DNA from: a virus | Direction: 5' to 3' (one strand) | DNA length: 38,034 nt | Virus record (IMG/VR): IMGVR_UViG_3300044630_003812 | Coordinates: 1-38,034 of that record | In this document: positions 14,985-22,922 of the stretch, in pieces | Position numbering within the stretch: the stretch's first letter is position 1 | Layout of the letters: each line of letters starts with the position of its first letter | Position numbers and translations under genes: made by a program | Notes under the pieces: generated by a model | Database searches by the model: none | Told to the model about the DNA's origin: nothing | The model's input: only the letters and a program-made list of their open reading frames with translations

Positions 14985-17960
14985 TTAAGCTTTCTGACTT
15001 TGAACCACATCTTTATTTTTGGTATTTCTAGCCGCTTCTTCATCAATTTTACTAATTATGAATTGTGCTACTTTAGATATTACTTCTAAATTACTTTGTA
15101 TTTTTTCCTTGTTAGCCTTCCATAAAGCCAAATATGTTGTATGATGCGATACTGGAAGTCCGTAGTGTTTTAATACCACATAAGATACGCTTTCAGCTTG
15201 AAGTTCTTTCAAAGCACTACTACCTCTAACTTCGTCATCTTGATAGAAGATAGATTTGGCTTTAAAGTGCATCAATTCATGAGCAATTTCATGTATCATA
15301 GTTGATAACCTACCAGCACCAGATACGTCCGATGATATGTTGATATGGTCGCCAGCAGCAAAACCTTTCTCACCACCCTTGGCATCTGATTGAGTAACTT
15401 TGATACCCAAATCTGAAGCAACTTCAGAAGCATACATGAATAATTCATCAGCTGTTTCTGATGGTGTGTTGTCACCCCACCATTGTGGTTCATCTGGTAT
15501 ATCACCTCTTTCATCCATTGGTTCGGTATCTGAAATGTCAAAAACGTTAACTGCTCTAAACCCTCTCACATCTTTATCACGATTAAATTCACCCATACCC
15601 AATGAAGGTTCATCATCTGGAACTGATTTGTCTTTGTTTATAATAGGGGCCAAAATAGTAATAGCTTTAGCACCTTTCTTAACTTGTCTGAATTTTTCTT
15701 GCCATTTTTTATATGAACCAACTCGTTTCGCATCTGGTCTTTGAATGAAAATAAGTATTCTATTAAAGAAACTGTAATCGTGGAATTTAGAGAAGAAAGT
15801 TAAATATCTTCTGATTTCAGCTGATAGAGCTGCTTCATCAGTAGCATTGGCCAAATCAGATATATATTGGTCCAATTTAGCTTTCAACAAACTTTTATTA
15901 TCAGCTTCTGAACTGTCAATAGCTTCTTCTACGTCTTCCAGTGTGCTAATAAGGTATTCAGCTTTATTGATTAATGAAAGTGTTTGTTTAGCCACTTCTA
16001 GTTTATCTGTAGGGATGGCCCAATTGGTGCCTGTCCAGATGAAACCGTTTTGTTTTAGTACGTTTTTATTTGAAAAGGTTTCTTGACTAGCAGCTTTGCC
16101 TTCCAAGTCTGAAATAACATTAAGCTTGTTATTTTTTTTATCGTGTTGAAGCTTTAGGGCTTCTTTAATAAAAGATTCTGATAAAGATGGAGCATTGATG
16201 TTGCCTTGGGTTTTCTTTAATTTAACCACATTATCTACGGCACCTTGACTACAACCAACACCAGCTGGTTTGTTGTTTAATTTTGTACAATCATTAAATT
16301 CAACAAAAGCACCGTTAGCATACTGAGTTTTTTTTTCTGCGTTGGTTTTCTTTGAATTCTTAAAACTACCATTACGATTTATTCCTGGTAAAGCATTTGC
16401 ATCATAAGCACCAACACTACCACTACCAGCTGTTGTTTCAGTCAAAGATTCTTTATACCAATTACCAATTAATAATGGGTCTATACCTCTTTTTTGAAGA
16501 TTATTTTTAGATGTGATTAAAAAATCAGATAATTTATTTTCTGGGTATTGGTCTTTTAAATCCAATGATGTATAATGTTTAATTTCATCATTTTCAACAC
16601 CAGTATAATCCCAACCATTGGCTATTTTATTAGAATCCTTAAAAAGTGCAAAATGTGTATAGCCGTCACCCAAACCTTCACCAACAACTGGTACATTCAA
16701 TTTATTGGTATCTACTGGCATTTCTTTTTTTATCATTGGCATACTCAAGGCACCAGTGAATGAACCAGACGATGCCGCACCAGTCATCTCTTCAAGACCA
16801 TTAGGTGATAAAACCTTAACAATTGATTTGCTTTTATCGTATAATGATATAAGTTCATTTTTTAAAGGTTCGTCAATTTTAACCAACTCATCACCAGATT
16901 CAAAAGAATCAACTCCATTTCCTTTAGATAAACTATTCAAATTAGCATTTATATATCTTTCAAGCACATCCCTATCAATTTCAAAATCACCATATTCGTA
17001 TTCTGGATAACCATCTTCATCTTTACCAACATATTTTTTTTCAACTTCAGCATAATCAAAGAATTTATCTTTATCGATAAAGTCATAATTAAACACATAT
17101 AACACCCCATTTTTACTTTTTAAAATAGCTATTTCACTATTATAAGCTATTGCTATTAATTGAATATTTTTAGGTGTAATTGGTTCTTTATATTCAACAT
17201 CTTGATTCCATGGAGAATTAGGGTCATTTTCAGTACCAGCTGGATAATTGCTAGCTTCTGTTTCCATTTGAGGTTCAGAACCCATTAGATTGTGTAATTC
17301 GTTTTCAACAGCTTGGATGGCTTTTTCTGGGCTTCCAGATGTTTTAGAAAGTTCGTATTTACCGTTGTCACCAACAATCAAACCTTTGTTTAATAATGCA
17401 TCGCAAATATCGTCAAATGTCAAATCATGTTCAACCCAAAATGGTGAGAAAATTTCTGATTTACGGTATAAATATTTTATTAATTCTATGGTTTCTTTTT
17501 TGATAGAGTCATCAACTCTAGTTAAACCATCACTCATATCAGTATTTTCCTTGATGAGCCCAGAAGCAAACAATCTATTATATTGCTCTTTGGTAATTTT
17601 AACTATATTTTTTTTTGATTCTTTAAGTGCTTTGGTTAACGATTTCTTTTCAAACACTATTGTAGGGTCAATAGATGCAATTGCATTTTTGATATGTGGG
17701 AATTTGTATTCACTAACAGTACCAACTATTTTTCCTGATGTTTCGTAAAAACTAAGATTTGAGTCTGGGTCTTTTTTTTTGATACTACTAATAACAAAAT
17801 CATGTTTTTTTTCAACGATACCATTATAAATAACAACACGGATTGGATTTGCTCCTAATGAACTACCAACTGATTTTAAACCAGACTCATCATCATTTTC
17901 GTTTATCTTTTTAATATTCAATAATTTAGATTGTCTTTCTGTAATCTTAAGTTTTTTCAT
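14985..17960 (-). CDS. Large virion-type protein with C-terminal ArdC-like antirestriction/metallopeptidase module
   Basis: The 991-residue protein opens with MKKLKITERQSKLLNIKKIN; the motif returns near residue 125-150 (KITKEQYNRLFASGLIKEN), a visible duplication. Residues about 240-256 hold NYPAGTENDPNSPWNQ, shared with the neighbouring acidic protein. A long middle has Gly/Ser-rich linkers (TGAASSGSFTGAL; TAGSGSVGAYD). From about residue 714 the sequence matches ArdC: an N-domain (YSFFNRILIFIQRPDA, KKWQEKFRQVKKGAKAI) and a zinc metallopeptidase with HEIAH at 890-894 and a third-ligand candidate Glu in ELQAES. ArdC binds single-stranded DNA and protects incoming DNA from restriction. The fusion to an N-terminus with (I/L)xE sites suggests it is packed in the head and injected; that is inference. 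Confidence 0.85.
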   Translation of the reverse strand: MKKLKITERQSKLLNIKKINENDDESGLKSVGSSLGANPIRVVIYNGIVEKKHDFVISSIKKKDPDSNLSFYETSGKIVGTVSEYKFPHIKNAIASIDPTIVFEKKSLTKALKESKKNIVKITKEQYNRLFASGLIKENTDMSDGLTRVDDSIKKETIELIKYLYRKSEIFSPFWVEHDLTFDDICDALLNKGLIVGDNGKYELSKTSGSPEKAIQAVENELHNLMGSEPQMETEASNYPAGTENDPNSPWNQDVEYKEPITPKNIQLIAIAYNSEIAILKSKNGVLYVFNYDFIDKDKFFDYAEVEKKYVGKDEDGYPEYEYGDFEIDRDVLERYINANLNSLSKGNGVDSFESGDELVKIDEPLKNELISLYDKSKSIVKVLSPNGLEEMTGAASSGSFTGALSMPMIKKEMPVDTNKLNVPVVGEGLGDGYTHFALFKDSNKIANGWDYTGVENDEIKHYTSLDLKDQYPENKLSDFLITSKNNLQKRGIDPLLIGNWYKESLTETTAGSGSVGAYDANALPGINRNGSFKNSKKTNAEKKTQYANGAFVEFNDCTKLNNKPAGVGCSQGAVDNVVKLKKTQGNINAPSLSESFIKEALKLQHDKKNNKLNVISDLEGKAASQETFSNKNVLKQNGFIWTGTNWAIPTDKLEVAKQTLSLINKAEYLISTLEDVEEAIDSSEADNKSLLKAKLDQYISDLANATDEAALSAEIRRYLTFFSKFHDYSFFNRILIFIQRPDAKRVGSYKKWQEKFRQVKKGAKAITILAPIINKDKSVPDDEPSLGMGEFNRDKDVRGFRAVNVFDISDTEPMDERGDIPDEPQWWGDNTPSETADELFMYASEVASDLGIKVTQSDAKGGEKGFAAGDHINISSDVSGAGRLSTMIHEIAHELMHFKAKSIFYQDDEVRGSSALKELQAESVSYVVLKHYGLPVSHHTTYLALWKANKEKIQSNLEVISKVAQFIISKIDEEAARNTKNKDVVQSQKA
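17202..17234 (-). repeat. 33-bp direct repeat, copy 2
   Basis: Identical to 13543-13575. Flanking bases diverge quickly, so the match is a conserved coding module or a recent conversion tract. Confidence 0.9.
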
Positions 17961-17961
17961 T

Positions 17962-18204
17962 TTAATTGTTTTTATTGGTTAGGCTATTCTTCCAAGTTGC
18001 TCGTTTTATCCAAAGTGTCTTATAAAGCTGAGTCAATACGTTTCCTGTTATTTCAACAACTTTATCCTCTAATTCTTTTTCGTTTTTAATCCTATCTTTT
18101 ACTATTTTCTCAATTTTAGCCTTAAAATCTTTGCTATCCATATAGATTTTAACCTCCTTGGTTACATCAGATTTGGTCATATTCTCTTGAATTTTAGTTT
18201 TCAT
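17962..18204 (-). CDS. Small helical phage protein
   Basis: An 80-residue helical protein. Its main part (MTKSDVTKEVKIYMDSKDF, DRIKNEKELEDKVVEITGN, LYKTLWIKRATWKNSL) has the look of a small protein recurrent in large Bacteroidetes phages, but I know no function. Its stop lies one base before the start of the 991-residue ArdC fusion, so it leads that operon. An in-frame Met at residue 9 is an alternative start. Confidence 0.75.
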   Translation of the reverse strand: MKTKIQENMTKSDVTKEVKIYMDSKDFKAKIEKIVKDRIKNEKELEDKVVEITGNVLTQLYKTLWIKRATWKNSLTNKNN

Positions 18205-18224
18205 ATATAGGTTTAATCTTTTCT

Positions 18225-18235
18225 ATATAAATATG
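18225..18235 (-). promoter_or_regulatory. Late-type motif variant CATATTTATAT
   Basis: Nine of eleven bases match GATATTTATAA; 20 bases before the ATG at 18204. Weaker than the exact copies but in the expected place, just after a terminator. Confidence 0.4.
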
Positions 18236-18251
18236 CTTATTTTATCAAAAA

Positions 18252-18271
18252 AAAACCCCAGCTGGGGTTTT
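18252..18271 (-). terminator. Terminator, perfect 20-base palindrome
   Basis: AAAACCCCAG and its exact complement, followed on the minus strand by nine T. It closes the six-gene operon that starts at 21383. Confidence 0.92.
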
Positions 18272-18296
18272 AATTTTATAATATTTAAAAGATGAC

Positions 18297-18767
18297 TTAT
18301 TTTATTGAAATGCCGACCAAAAGTGTAGCTACTGGAAGTGCTACGTCACCTATAAGTGCTATCATTTTGATAATCTTTTGTTTTCTAAGTTCTTTTTTTT
18401 GTTTTTTTATCACATCACTCAAAATCTCATTCTCACTTTTTAAATTATCTATGATACTGTTTAGGTTATTTACAATTTCTGTTAAATTATTTTTCTCATT
18501 TTGAAGAATTTCAATTTTATCAACAAGTAATGTGATTTTGTTTTTATTAAGGCTATCAACAACCGTATAAACATCAAGTAAACTATCGTTGATTTCTTTT
18601 TCTAATAATGATTTAAGTATTGTTTTAGCATCAGATAAACTCATCTGAATTACGGTATCACCGTATTCATTAATGACTGATTGTACTCTTTGTTCTTTCG
18701 ATATATTTTGTGAGCGAGCTGGCAACGCCATTAGCAGACAAAACATTAACATGATTAGGTATCTCAT
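18297..18767 (-). CDS. Exported coiled-coil protein with C-terminal TM (spanin-like partner)
   Basis: The 156-residue protein starts with a signal peptide (MRYLIMLMFCLLMALPARSQ, cleavage likely after ARS), continues as a long coiled coil (about 60-130) and ends with a hydrophobic segment (MIALIGDVALPVATLLVGI). There is no clear lipobox, so it is not a classical Rz1 lipoprotein. Its first 98 bases overlap the 3' end of the 18670-19053 gene in another frame, the nested layout typical of Rz/Rz1 spanins. With the upstream gene encoding an N-terminal anchor plus coiled coil, the pair could bridge the two membranes at lysis. The function is inferred from layout. Confidence 0.75.
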   Translation of the reverse strand: MRYLIMLMFCLLMALPARSQNISKEQRVQSVINEYGDTVIQMSLSDAKTILKSLLEKEINDSLLDVYTVVDSLNKNKITLLVDKIEILQNEKNNLTEIVNNLNSIIDNLKSENEILSDVIKKQKKELRKQKIIKMIALIGDVALPVATLLVGISIK

Positions 18768-19053
18768 TTTTTCTTTTTTTTAGTAATTGAATTTGTGATT
18801 CTTTTTCCGTTATTTCTTTATTATTTGCTTCGATAAGCAAATTAATTTTAGCTATTTTTTTTTCTAATTTATCATTAAGGATAAATAAACTATCGTTTTT
18901 ACCCAATAACTTATCATTTTTAGCATGAAGTTCTTTAATCTCATCTTTACGGTAATTAATCTTATTTTTTTGCCCTAAAAAAAAGCTAATAATTAACCCT
19001 AACGATAAAATTATAATAAAAACAGTTTTAATATCAAGTTTTTTTAAATCCAT
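18670..19053 (-). CDS. N-anchored coiled-coil protein (i-spanin/Rz-like)
   Basis: The 127-residue protein has one N-terminal transmembrane segment (about 9-26, VFIIILSLGLIISFFLG), then a long lysine/glutamate/asparagine-rich coiled coil (about 35-95) and a polar tail. This is the layout of an Rz-type inner-membrane spanin subunit. The next gene, for an exported coiled-coil protein, begins inside its 3' end. It starts one base overlapping the stop of the 19053-19529 gene. Alternative: a coiled-coil membrane protein with no lysis role. Confidence 0.75.
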   Translation of the reverse strand: MDLKKLDIKTVFIIILSLGLIISFFLGQKNKINYRKDEIKELHAKNDKLLGKNDSLFILNDKLEKKIAKINLLIEANNKEITEKESQIQLLKKRKNEIPNHVNVLSANGVASSLTKYIERTKSTISH

Positions 19054-19529
19054 TAGTCTTGTGTTTGGTTGAATTCTGTGGTTATTTTCTTAGCCCATTC
19101 ATTTTTCCAATTTTTGAAATAACCTTGTAATTTTTTAAGGATTTCATTGTTGTCATCATTTAACCCAATAGTACCCGTATCAATTTTAACTTCATCTTCT
19201 TTTAACTCCATTTTAAATTGAGCACGATTGCTCAATATATTACCTTCAATAATTGCGTTTTTATCAACTGGATATATCTTAAAATTAGTTATTTCGGCAC
19301 TTGGGTCAACTATTTCAGAAAGTTTTTTGTATTCATCGTTAAACACATAATCACCTCTTTTTGGTGTTATGGTATCTTTTTGGTCACCAGCATCTGATGA
19401 AAGGTCTGTTTGAGGAGTGGCTGCTTGATTTTGTTCGTCAGCTTCTGTAATAAGTCTAGACTTATACCCACCTCTGATGATATCCATCATCTTTTTGGTC
19501 ATGTCATGTTCGTTAATATTATCCTTCAT
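19053..19529 (-). CDS. Hypothetical protein with capsid-targeting-like N-terminus
   Basis: A 158-residue protein. The first 32 residues (MKDNINEHDMTKKMMDIIRG, then YKSRLITEAD) contain INE and ITE sites and a basic amphipathic helix, as in head-internal phage proteins. A Gln/Thr/Asp-rich linker (about 33-55) joins this to a small folded domain (about 58-158) with several beta strands. No enzyme motif. It overlaps both neighbours and is part of the operon 21383-18297. Confidence 0.72.
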   Translation of the reverse strand: MKDNINEHDMTKKMMDIIRGGYKSRLITEADEQNQAATPQTDLSSDAGDQKDTITPKRGDYVFNDEYKKLSEIVDPSAEITNFKIYPVDKNAIIEGNILSNRAQFKMELKEDEVKIDTGTIGLNDDNNEILKKLQGYFKNWKNEWAKKITTEFNQTQD

Positions 19530-20136
19530 GGTTTTCTATTTTGTTTTTAAATAATTCACAATTCCAACTTGGGTTTATATCAGTGTAATATTTTTCTATG
19601 TTACTTTTATACATAACTCCCTTATAATCACTTAAATTATCAACCTTGGTGTTATGGTTGATTGCGAATAAGGGTATTTTGAACTCATTACATAATGATT
19701 TTACCAACTTTGTTGTCGATTCAAATTGTTTTTTAGTGTATGGGGCCCAAAAATTATAACCCCTCCATCTTTTTTCAACAACCTTGCTCGGTTCTTTATA
19801 AATATCACCAATCCACGTAATAAATTCGTTATTTTCAGAATTTTTAATTAACCAACCATCATTTTCCAATAAAATAACGATACTTTTTGAGTTTGATTGG
19901 TAATCTTTAAAATAATTAGAATAGAATTTAGGGTCAAAGTGTTTATAAATTAAACCAACAGAACTTATTGTAAACGCTGCTGTTTTTTTATAGTGTCCAT
20001 TATACCTTTTTAACCAACCATTATAGTGACGCATGTCATGATTAAACGTATGACCAATAATTATCTGTTCTTTTTTTGATTCTATTGGTATATAGTTTTG
20101 AATAGGTAACACATGTGTTTTATCATCTATTAACAT
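19519..20136 (-). CDS. Amidase_2-like protein with altered zinc site
   Basis: The 205-residue protein resembles N-acetylmuramoyl-L-alanine amidases of the T7 lysozyme/PGRP fold: IIIGHTFN with H29, TAAFTISSVGLIYKHFDP, SIVILLENDGWL, a helix FESTTKLVKSLCNEFKIPLF and a C-terminal TDINPSWNC with C193. Family enzymes bind zinc by two His and a Cys or Asp. Here H29 and C193 are in place, but the usual second His region reads MYKSN (K177). The enzyme may therefore be inactive, use another ligand (H165-H167 region), or act as a peptidoglycan-binding protein. It is the second gene of an operon headed by a membrane protein. Confidence 0.65.
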   Translation of the reverse strand: MLIDDKTHVLPIQNYIPIESKKEQIIIGHTFNHDMRHYNGWLKRYNGHYKKTAAFTISSVGLIYKHFDPKFYSNYFKDYQSNSKSIVILLENDGWLIKNSENNEFITWIGDIYKEPSKVVEKRWRGYNFWAPYTKKQFESTTKLVKSLCNEFKIPLFAINHNTKVDNLSDYKGVMYKSNIEKYYTDINPSWNCELFKNKIENHEG

Positions 20137-21383
20137 TAATCACGCTTAAAAAATACTTTATTGTTATCACCATTTTTAACTAATTTGTTTGAACCTATTC
20201 TTTCAATAGTGTTGCTAGTTTTAGGTTGAGGTACGTTTACCGAATAACCTCTATCTTTGATTTCTTTAATGTCTTCTAAATGTATTTTACCTGTTGGTAT
20301 TACAGGTGTTCTTTCTTTTACAAGTTCAACTACAGGTTCTATAACTGGCTCAACCACATCCACATTTAATTTATCATCATGTTGTTCATCTGGTCCTAAT
20401 CTAATATCCCATGGTTCAACCACATCATCATTTAATTCATCATCATGTTGTTCATCCTGTAGGATAGGTTCTTCAATGGTTTCATTTGCTTCAATAACAC
20501 TTGTTGACTCTTCTTTATGTTTTTTTTTCAAAATATTGACAGCATCTTCCAACACATATTTGGTTTTGTCTTTAGGTTCCAAAGGATTATCTTCATTCTC
20601 AATCTCAAATATTCTATTGGTCATTAAAACCAAAGCAACCGCTAATGGGTCAAACACAAATATAAGTAATAAAATAAGGATGTTGACAATCTTGGCCATT
20701 GGTGTCCCAGTAAGCTCTGAGATGTATTTCAATGGACCTACTTCACCAGCAACTTCACTATTGGCATTAAGTTCTAAAACACTTGTATTGTATTTGCTTA
20801 TTGAATCGGATAAATAAGCATTTTTTAAACTTAACCCATCAATATCATTTGTCAATTTCTGAATTTCATCATTTGAGATTTTAATATCAACCCTAGCACT
20901 GTTTTTATTGCGATTGTTTTCAGCAGCATCCAAACGAGATTCTTGGTTTCTTCTTAATTCTGATAATTGGTCGATGCGTTTATTCTTTTGGTCAATGATT
21001 TTTTGATTGTCATCAATATTTTTTTGAAACAAATCTTTCTTACCATTCAATACTGATACTTGACCATTTTGTATTTCTAATTTGTTTGCCGTTTTTTGAT
21101 AAGCATTGGAGAGAAAACCGTAAATACCAGCTGATGTAATAAGCATTAAAACAACCACACTAATGGTTAGATAAGTTTTTAACAATTTTGATGTTTTATT
21201 CCAATATCTATGCAAGGCCGTAGTGGTTATTATTTTAGCAACTTCCAAACCCGTGGCCATTATGATTACAGCGGTACTAGCACCAGCAAATAATTGACTC
21301 AAACCCCATACTGAAAAATAACCAGCACACCCAGCTACAACAAGGGCCAAGAACAACATTACATAACCAAATCTTATTTTCAT
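20136..21383 (-). CDS. Multi-pass membrane protein with coiled coil and acidic repeats
   Basis: The 415-residue protein has three N-terminal transmembrane segments (about 6-26, 31-53, 70-91), a long coiled coil (about 100-210), a fourth transmembrane segment (about 233-256) and a long charged cytoplasmic tail. The tail has a tandem repeat, DEQHDDELNDDVVEP then DEQHDDKLNVDVVEP, from a 66-bp DNA duplication. This layout recurs in large T4-like phages, but I know no proven role; the paired coiled coil and membrane anchors could organise virus factories or block superinfection. It is first in the operon, with a perfect late-type motif 15 bases upstream. Confidence 0.8.
   Translation of the reverse strand: MKIRFGYVMLFLALVVAGCAGYFSVWGLSQLFAGASTAVIIMATGLEVAKIITTTALHRYWNKTSKLLKTYLTISVVVLMLITSAGIYGFLSNAYQKTANKLEIQNGQVSVLNGKKDLFQKNIDDNQKIIDQKNKRIDQLSELRRNQESRLDAAENNRNKNSARVDIKISNDEIQKLTNDIDGLSLKNAYLSDSISKYNTSVLELNANSEVAGEVGPLKYISELTGTPMAKIVNILILLLIFVFDPLAVALVLMTNRIFEIENEDNPLEPKDKTKYVLEDAVNILKKKHKEESTSVIEANETIEEPILQDEQHDDELNDDVVEPWDIRLGPDEQHDDKLNVDVVEPVIEPVVELVKERTPVIPTGKIHLEDIKEIKDRGYSVNVPQPKTSNTIERIGSNKLVKNGDNNKVFFKRD
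20350..20461 (-). repeat. Tandem duplication with 66-bp period
   Basis: TCAACCACATC...TCATCATGTTGTTCATC occurs at 20350 and again 66 bases on, with few changes. It encodes the DEQHDD(E/K)LNxDVVEP repeats of the membrane protein tail. Confidence 0.8.
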
Positions 21384-21398
21384 ATCAAAAGTTTTTTC

Positions 21399-21409
21399 TT
21401 ATAAATATC
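21399..21409 (-). promoter_or_regulatory. Late-type motif GATATTTATAA
   Basis: Exact copy, 15 bases before the ATG at 21383, at the head of a six-gene operon of membrane and cell-wall genes. Confidence 0.6.
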
Positions 21410-21413
21410 TTAA

Positions 21414-21432
21414 ATAAAAAAAGGGGATAACC
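21414..21432 (-). terminator. Terminator of the sigma factor gene
   Basis: AAAAAGGGG(G), short loop, CCCCTTTTTTT on the minus strand. It directly follows the sigma gene and lies only a few bases from the late-type motif of the next unit. Confidence 0.85.
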
Positions 21433-21441
21433 CCCTTTTTA

Positions 21442-22266
21442 TTAGTTTATCAAGCAAAATAAATTATGAGCATTATGTCTTAATTTTCTTATCGCTTTTT
21501 CTTTTATTTGTCTAATACGTTCTTTGGTCAAACCGTATTTTTCACCTATAGCTTCCAACGTCATTGATTCAAAATTTGTGTTGATTCCAAAATAACATTC
21601 GATTATAACCCTTTCTCTTTCGTCAAGAACTGATAACGTGTTGTTTAACTCTGTTTTGATTCTTTTATCAACAACCAATCTATCTTCTTCCTCCTCAACA
21701 CTAACCAATTCAATAAGCTCATCACCATCTTCATTTATCGTTTCGTTTAATGAAGAACATTTAGGATAATGAACCAAAACCATCACTTCGTTATTTTTAC
21801 CAAAGATTTCACCATATACTGGTTCTCTCTCATTTTCCATTTCAAACTTGACAATTTCTTTTTTTAAATGTGAAATTTTATTGATGACATTCGCTGGTAA
21901 TCTTACCATTCTAGCGTTATCATTTAAACTTTGTATTATTGATTGTTTTATCCACCATACAGCATAAGAGATAAACCTAAAACCTTTTTTGTGGTCGAAT
22001 CTTGTAGCGGCTTTAACCAAACCGTAGTTACCTTCACTAATTAAATCTGAAAGTGATAACCCTTGACCTTGATAATCTTTTGCGATTGAAACCACAAATT
22101 TTAAATTTGCCTTTACTAATTTATCAACTGCTGATTGGTCACCTTCGTTTATTCTTCTCGCCAATTCAACTTCTTCTTTTGGTGTTAAAATGACTGATTT
22201 TCTTACGTCTTTAAAATACTTTGAAATACTATCATCAGCATCAAAATTTATAAACTTTTTACTCAT
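21442..22266 (-). CDS. rpoD: RpoD-like sigma-70 factor
   Basis: The 274-residue sigma factor is short, like Bacteroidetes RpoD. Region 1.2 (SISKYFKDVRKSVILTPKEE), region 2 (NLKFVVSIAKDYQGQGLSLS, DLISEGNYGLVKAATRFD, FRFISYAVWWIKQSI), a region 3 and a region 4 helix-turn-helix (TLEAIGEKYGLTKERIRQIK) are all present. It would redirect host RNA polymerase. As its DNA-binding regions look like the host factor, it may read TAnnTTTG promoters; whether it serves these or the GATATTTATAA class is open. It is a single gene with its own promoter (box TATATTTA, spacer 19, the least canonical of the set) and terminator. Confidence 0.93.
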   Translation of the reverse strand: MSKKFINFDADDSISKYFKDVRKSVILTPKEEVELARRINEGDQSAVDKLVKANLKFVVSIAKDYQGQGLSLSDLISEGNYGLVKAATRFDHKKGFRFISYAVWWIKQSIIQSLNDNARMVRLPANVINKISHLKKEIVKFEMENEREPVYGEIFGKNNEVMVLVHYPKCSSLNETINEDGDELIELVSVEEEEDRLVVDKRIKTELNNTLSVLDERERVIIECYFGINTNFESMTLEAIGEKYGLTKERIRQIKEKAIRKLRHNAHNLFCLIN

Positions 22267-22310
22267 TAATACTTACACATTTTCATCTTTTTTTGTTATT
22301 TTTGGTTATT

Positions 22311-22340
22311 TAAATATAAGGTTTTTTCTTTAAAAGTCAA
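22311..22340 (-). promoter_or_regulatory. Promoter of the sigma gene (TTG-N19-TATATTTA)
   Basis: CTTG, 19 bases, TATATTTA. The spacer is one base shorter, the last box base is A and the preceding G is missing, unlike the eight canonical sites. It is 44 bases before the ATG at 22266. Confidence 0.7.
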
Positions 22341-22353
22341 GCGTTTAAGGCTA

Positions 22354-22872
22354 TTATTTAACCAATAAAGGAAGTAATTTTTTATCGGATTCTGTTAGGT
22401 TTTCTAACCCAGAATCTATCAACTCATTTAACAATTCTTGTTTCTCAGACTGACTTAATTTTTCAATATTTTTCGGGTCTAATTTATTTTTCTTTTTCAG
22501 TGAATCACGAAGAGGTTTTTTAACTGTTTTAATGTCTTTGGTTTCCGATGATAACGAAATACTTTTTAAAAAATCATCATTCATTTCGTTTGTATTCACA
22601 CTTTTTAAAAAACCAAATAAACCTTCATGTATTTCTTTTTTCGTAATGTTGAAACCAGAATTATCTTTATCCAAATCAAATATTAAAAAATTTCTATTAT
22701 TTTCAGTAAACCATGCGGTTAATTCACTTGGTTCGGCAAAAGATGTAAAAGTTGCTATTAAAACTCCTTTGGCATCCAATATGTTAGGGGTACCTTCACA
22801 TATTTTGGTTATTTCCAATTGAACACCAGAAGTACTTCCCATCACAACAATACAATAATTTCTAAATTTCAT
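22354..22872 (-). CDS. Hypothetical protein upstream of sigma factor
   Basis: The 172-residue protein has a folded N-terminal domain of about 95 residues (RNYCIVVMGSTSGVQLEITK, FLIFDLDKDNSGFNI, IHEGLFGFLK) and a lysine-rich helical C-terminus. I do not recognise the family. It has a canonical promoter 18 bases upstream and lies between the SbcC and sigma genes. A regulator or nucleic-acid role would fit the company it keeps, but nothing in the sequence proves it. Confidence 0.75.
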   Translation of the reverse strand: MKFRNYCIVVMGSTSGVQLEITKICEGTPNILDAKGVLIATFTSFAEPSELTAWFTENNRNFLIFDLDKDNSGFNITKKEIHEGLFGFLKSVNTNEMNDDFLKSISLSSETKDIKTVKKPLRDSLKKKNKLDPKNIEKLSQSEKQELLNELIDSGLENLTESDKKLLPLLVK

Positions 22873-22890
22873 ATATATCTTTATTTAAAA

Positions 22891-22921
22891 CAAAGGTACG
22901 CTTTATTTTTGTCTTTTCCAA
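22891..22921 (-). promoter_or_regulatory. Host-type promoter (TTTG-N20-TACCTTTG)
   Basis: TTTG, 20 bases, G-TACCTTTG on the minus strand, 18 bases from the ATG at 22872. Confidence 0.82.
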
Positions 22922-22922
22922 A

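Noticed and set aside
19796-19806. Exact GATATTTATAA inside the amidase-like gene
   Set aside because: It lies in coding sequence (GDIYKEP) with no start nearby; about one chance match is expected in such AT-rich DNA.
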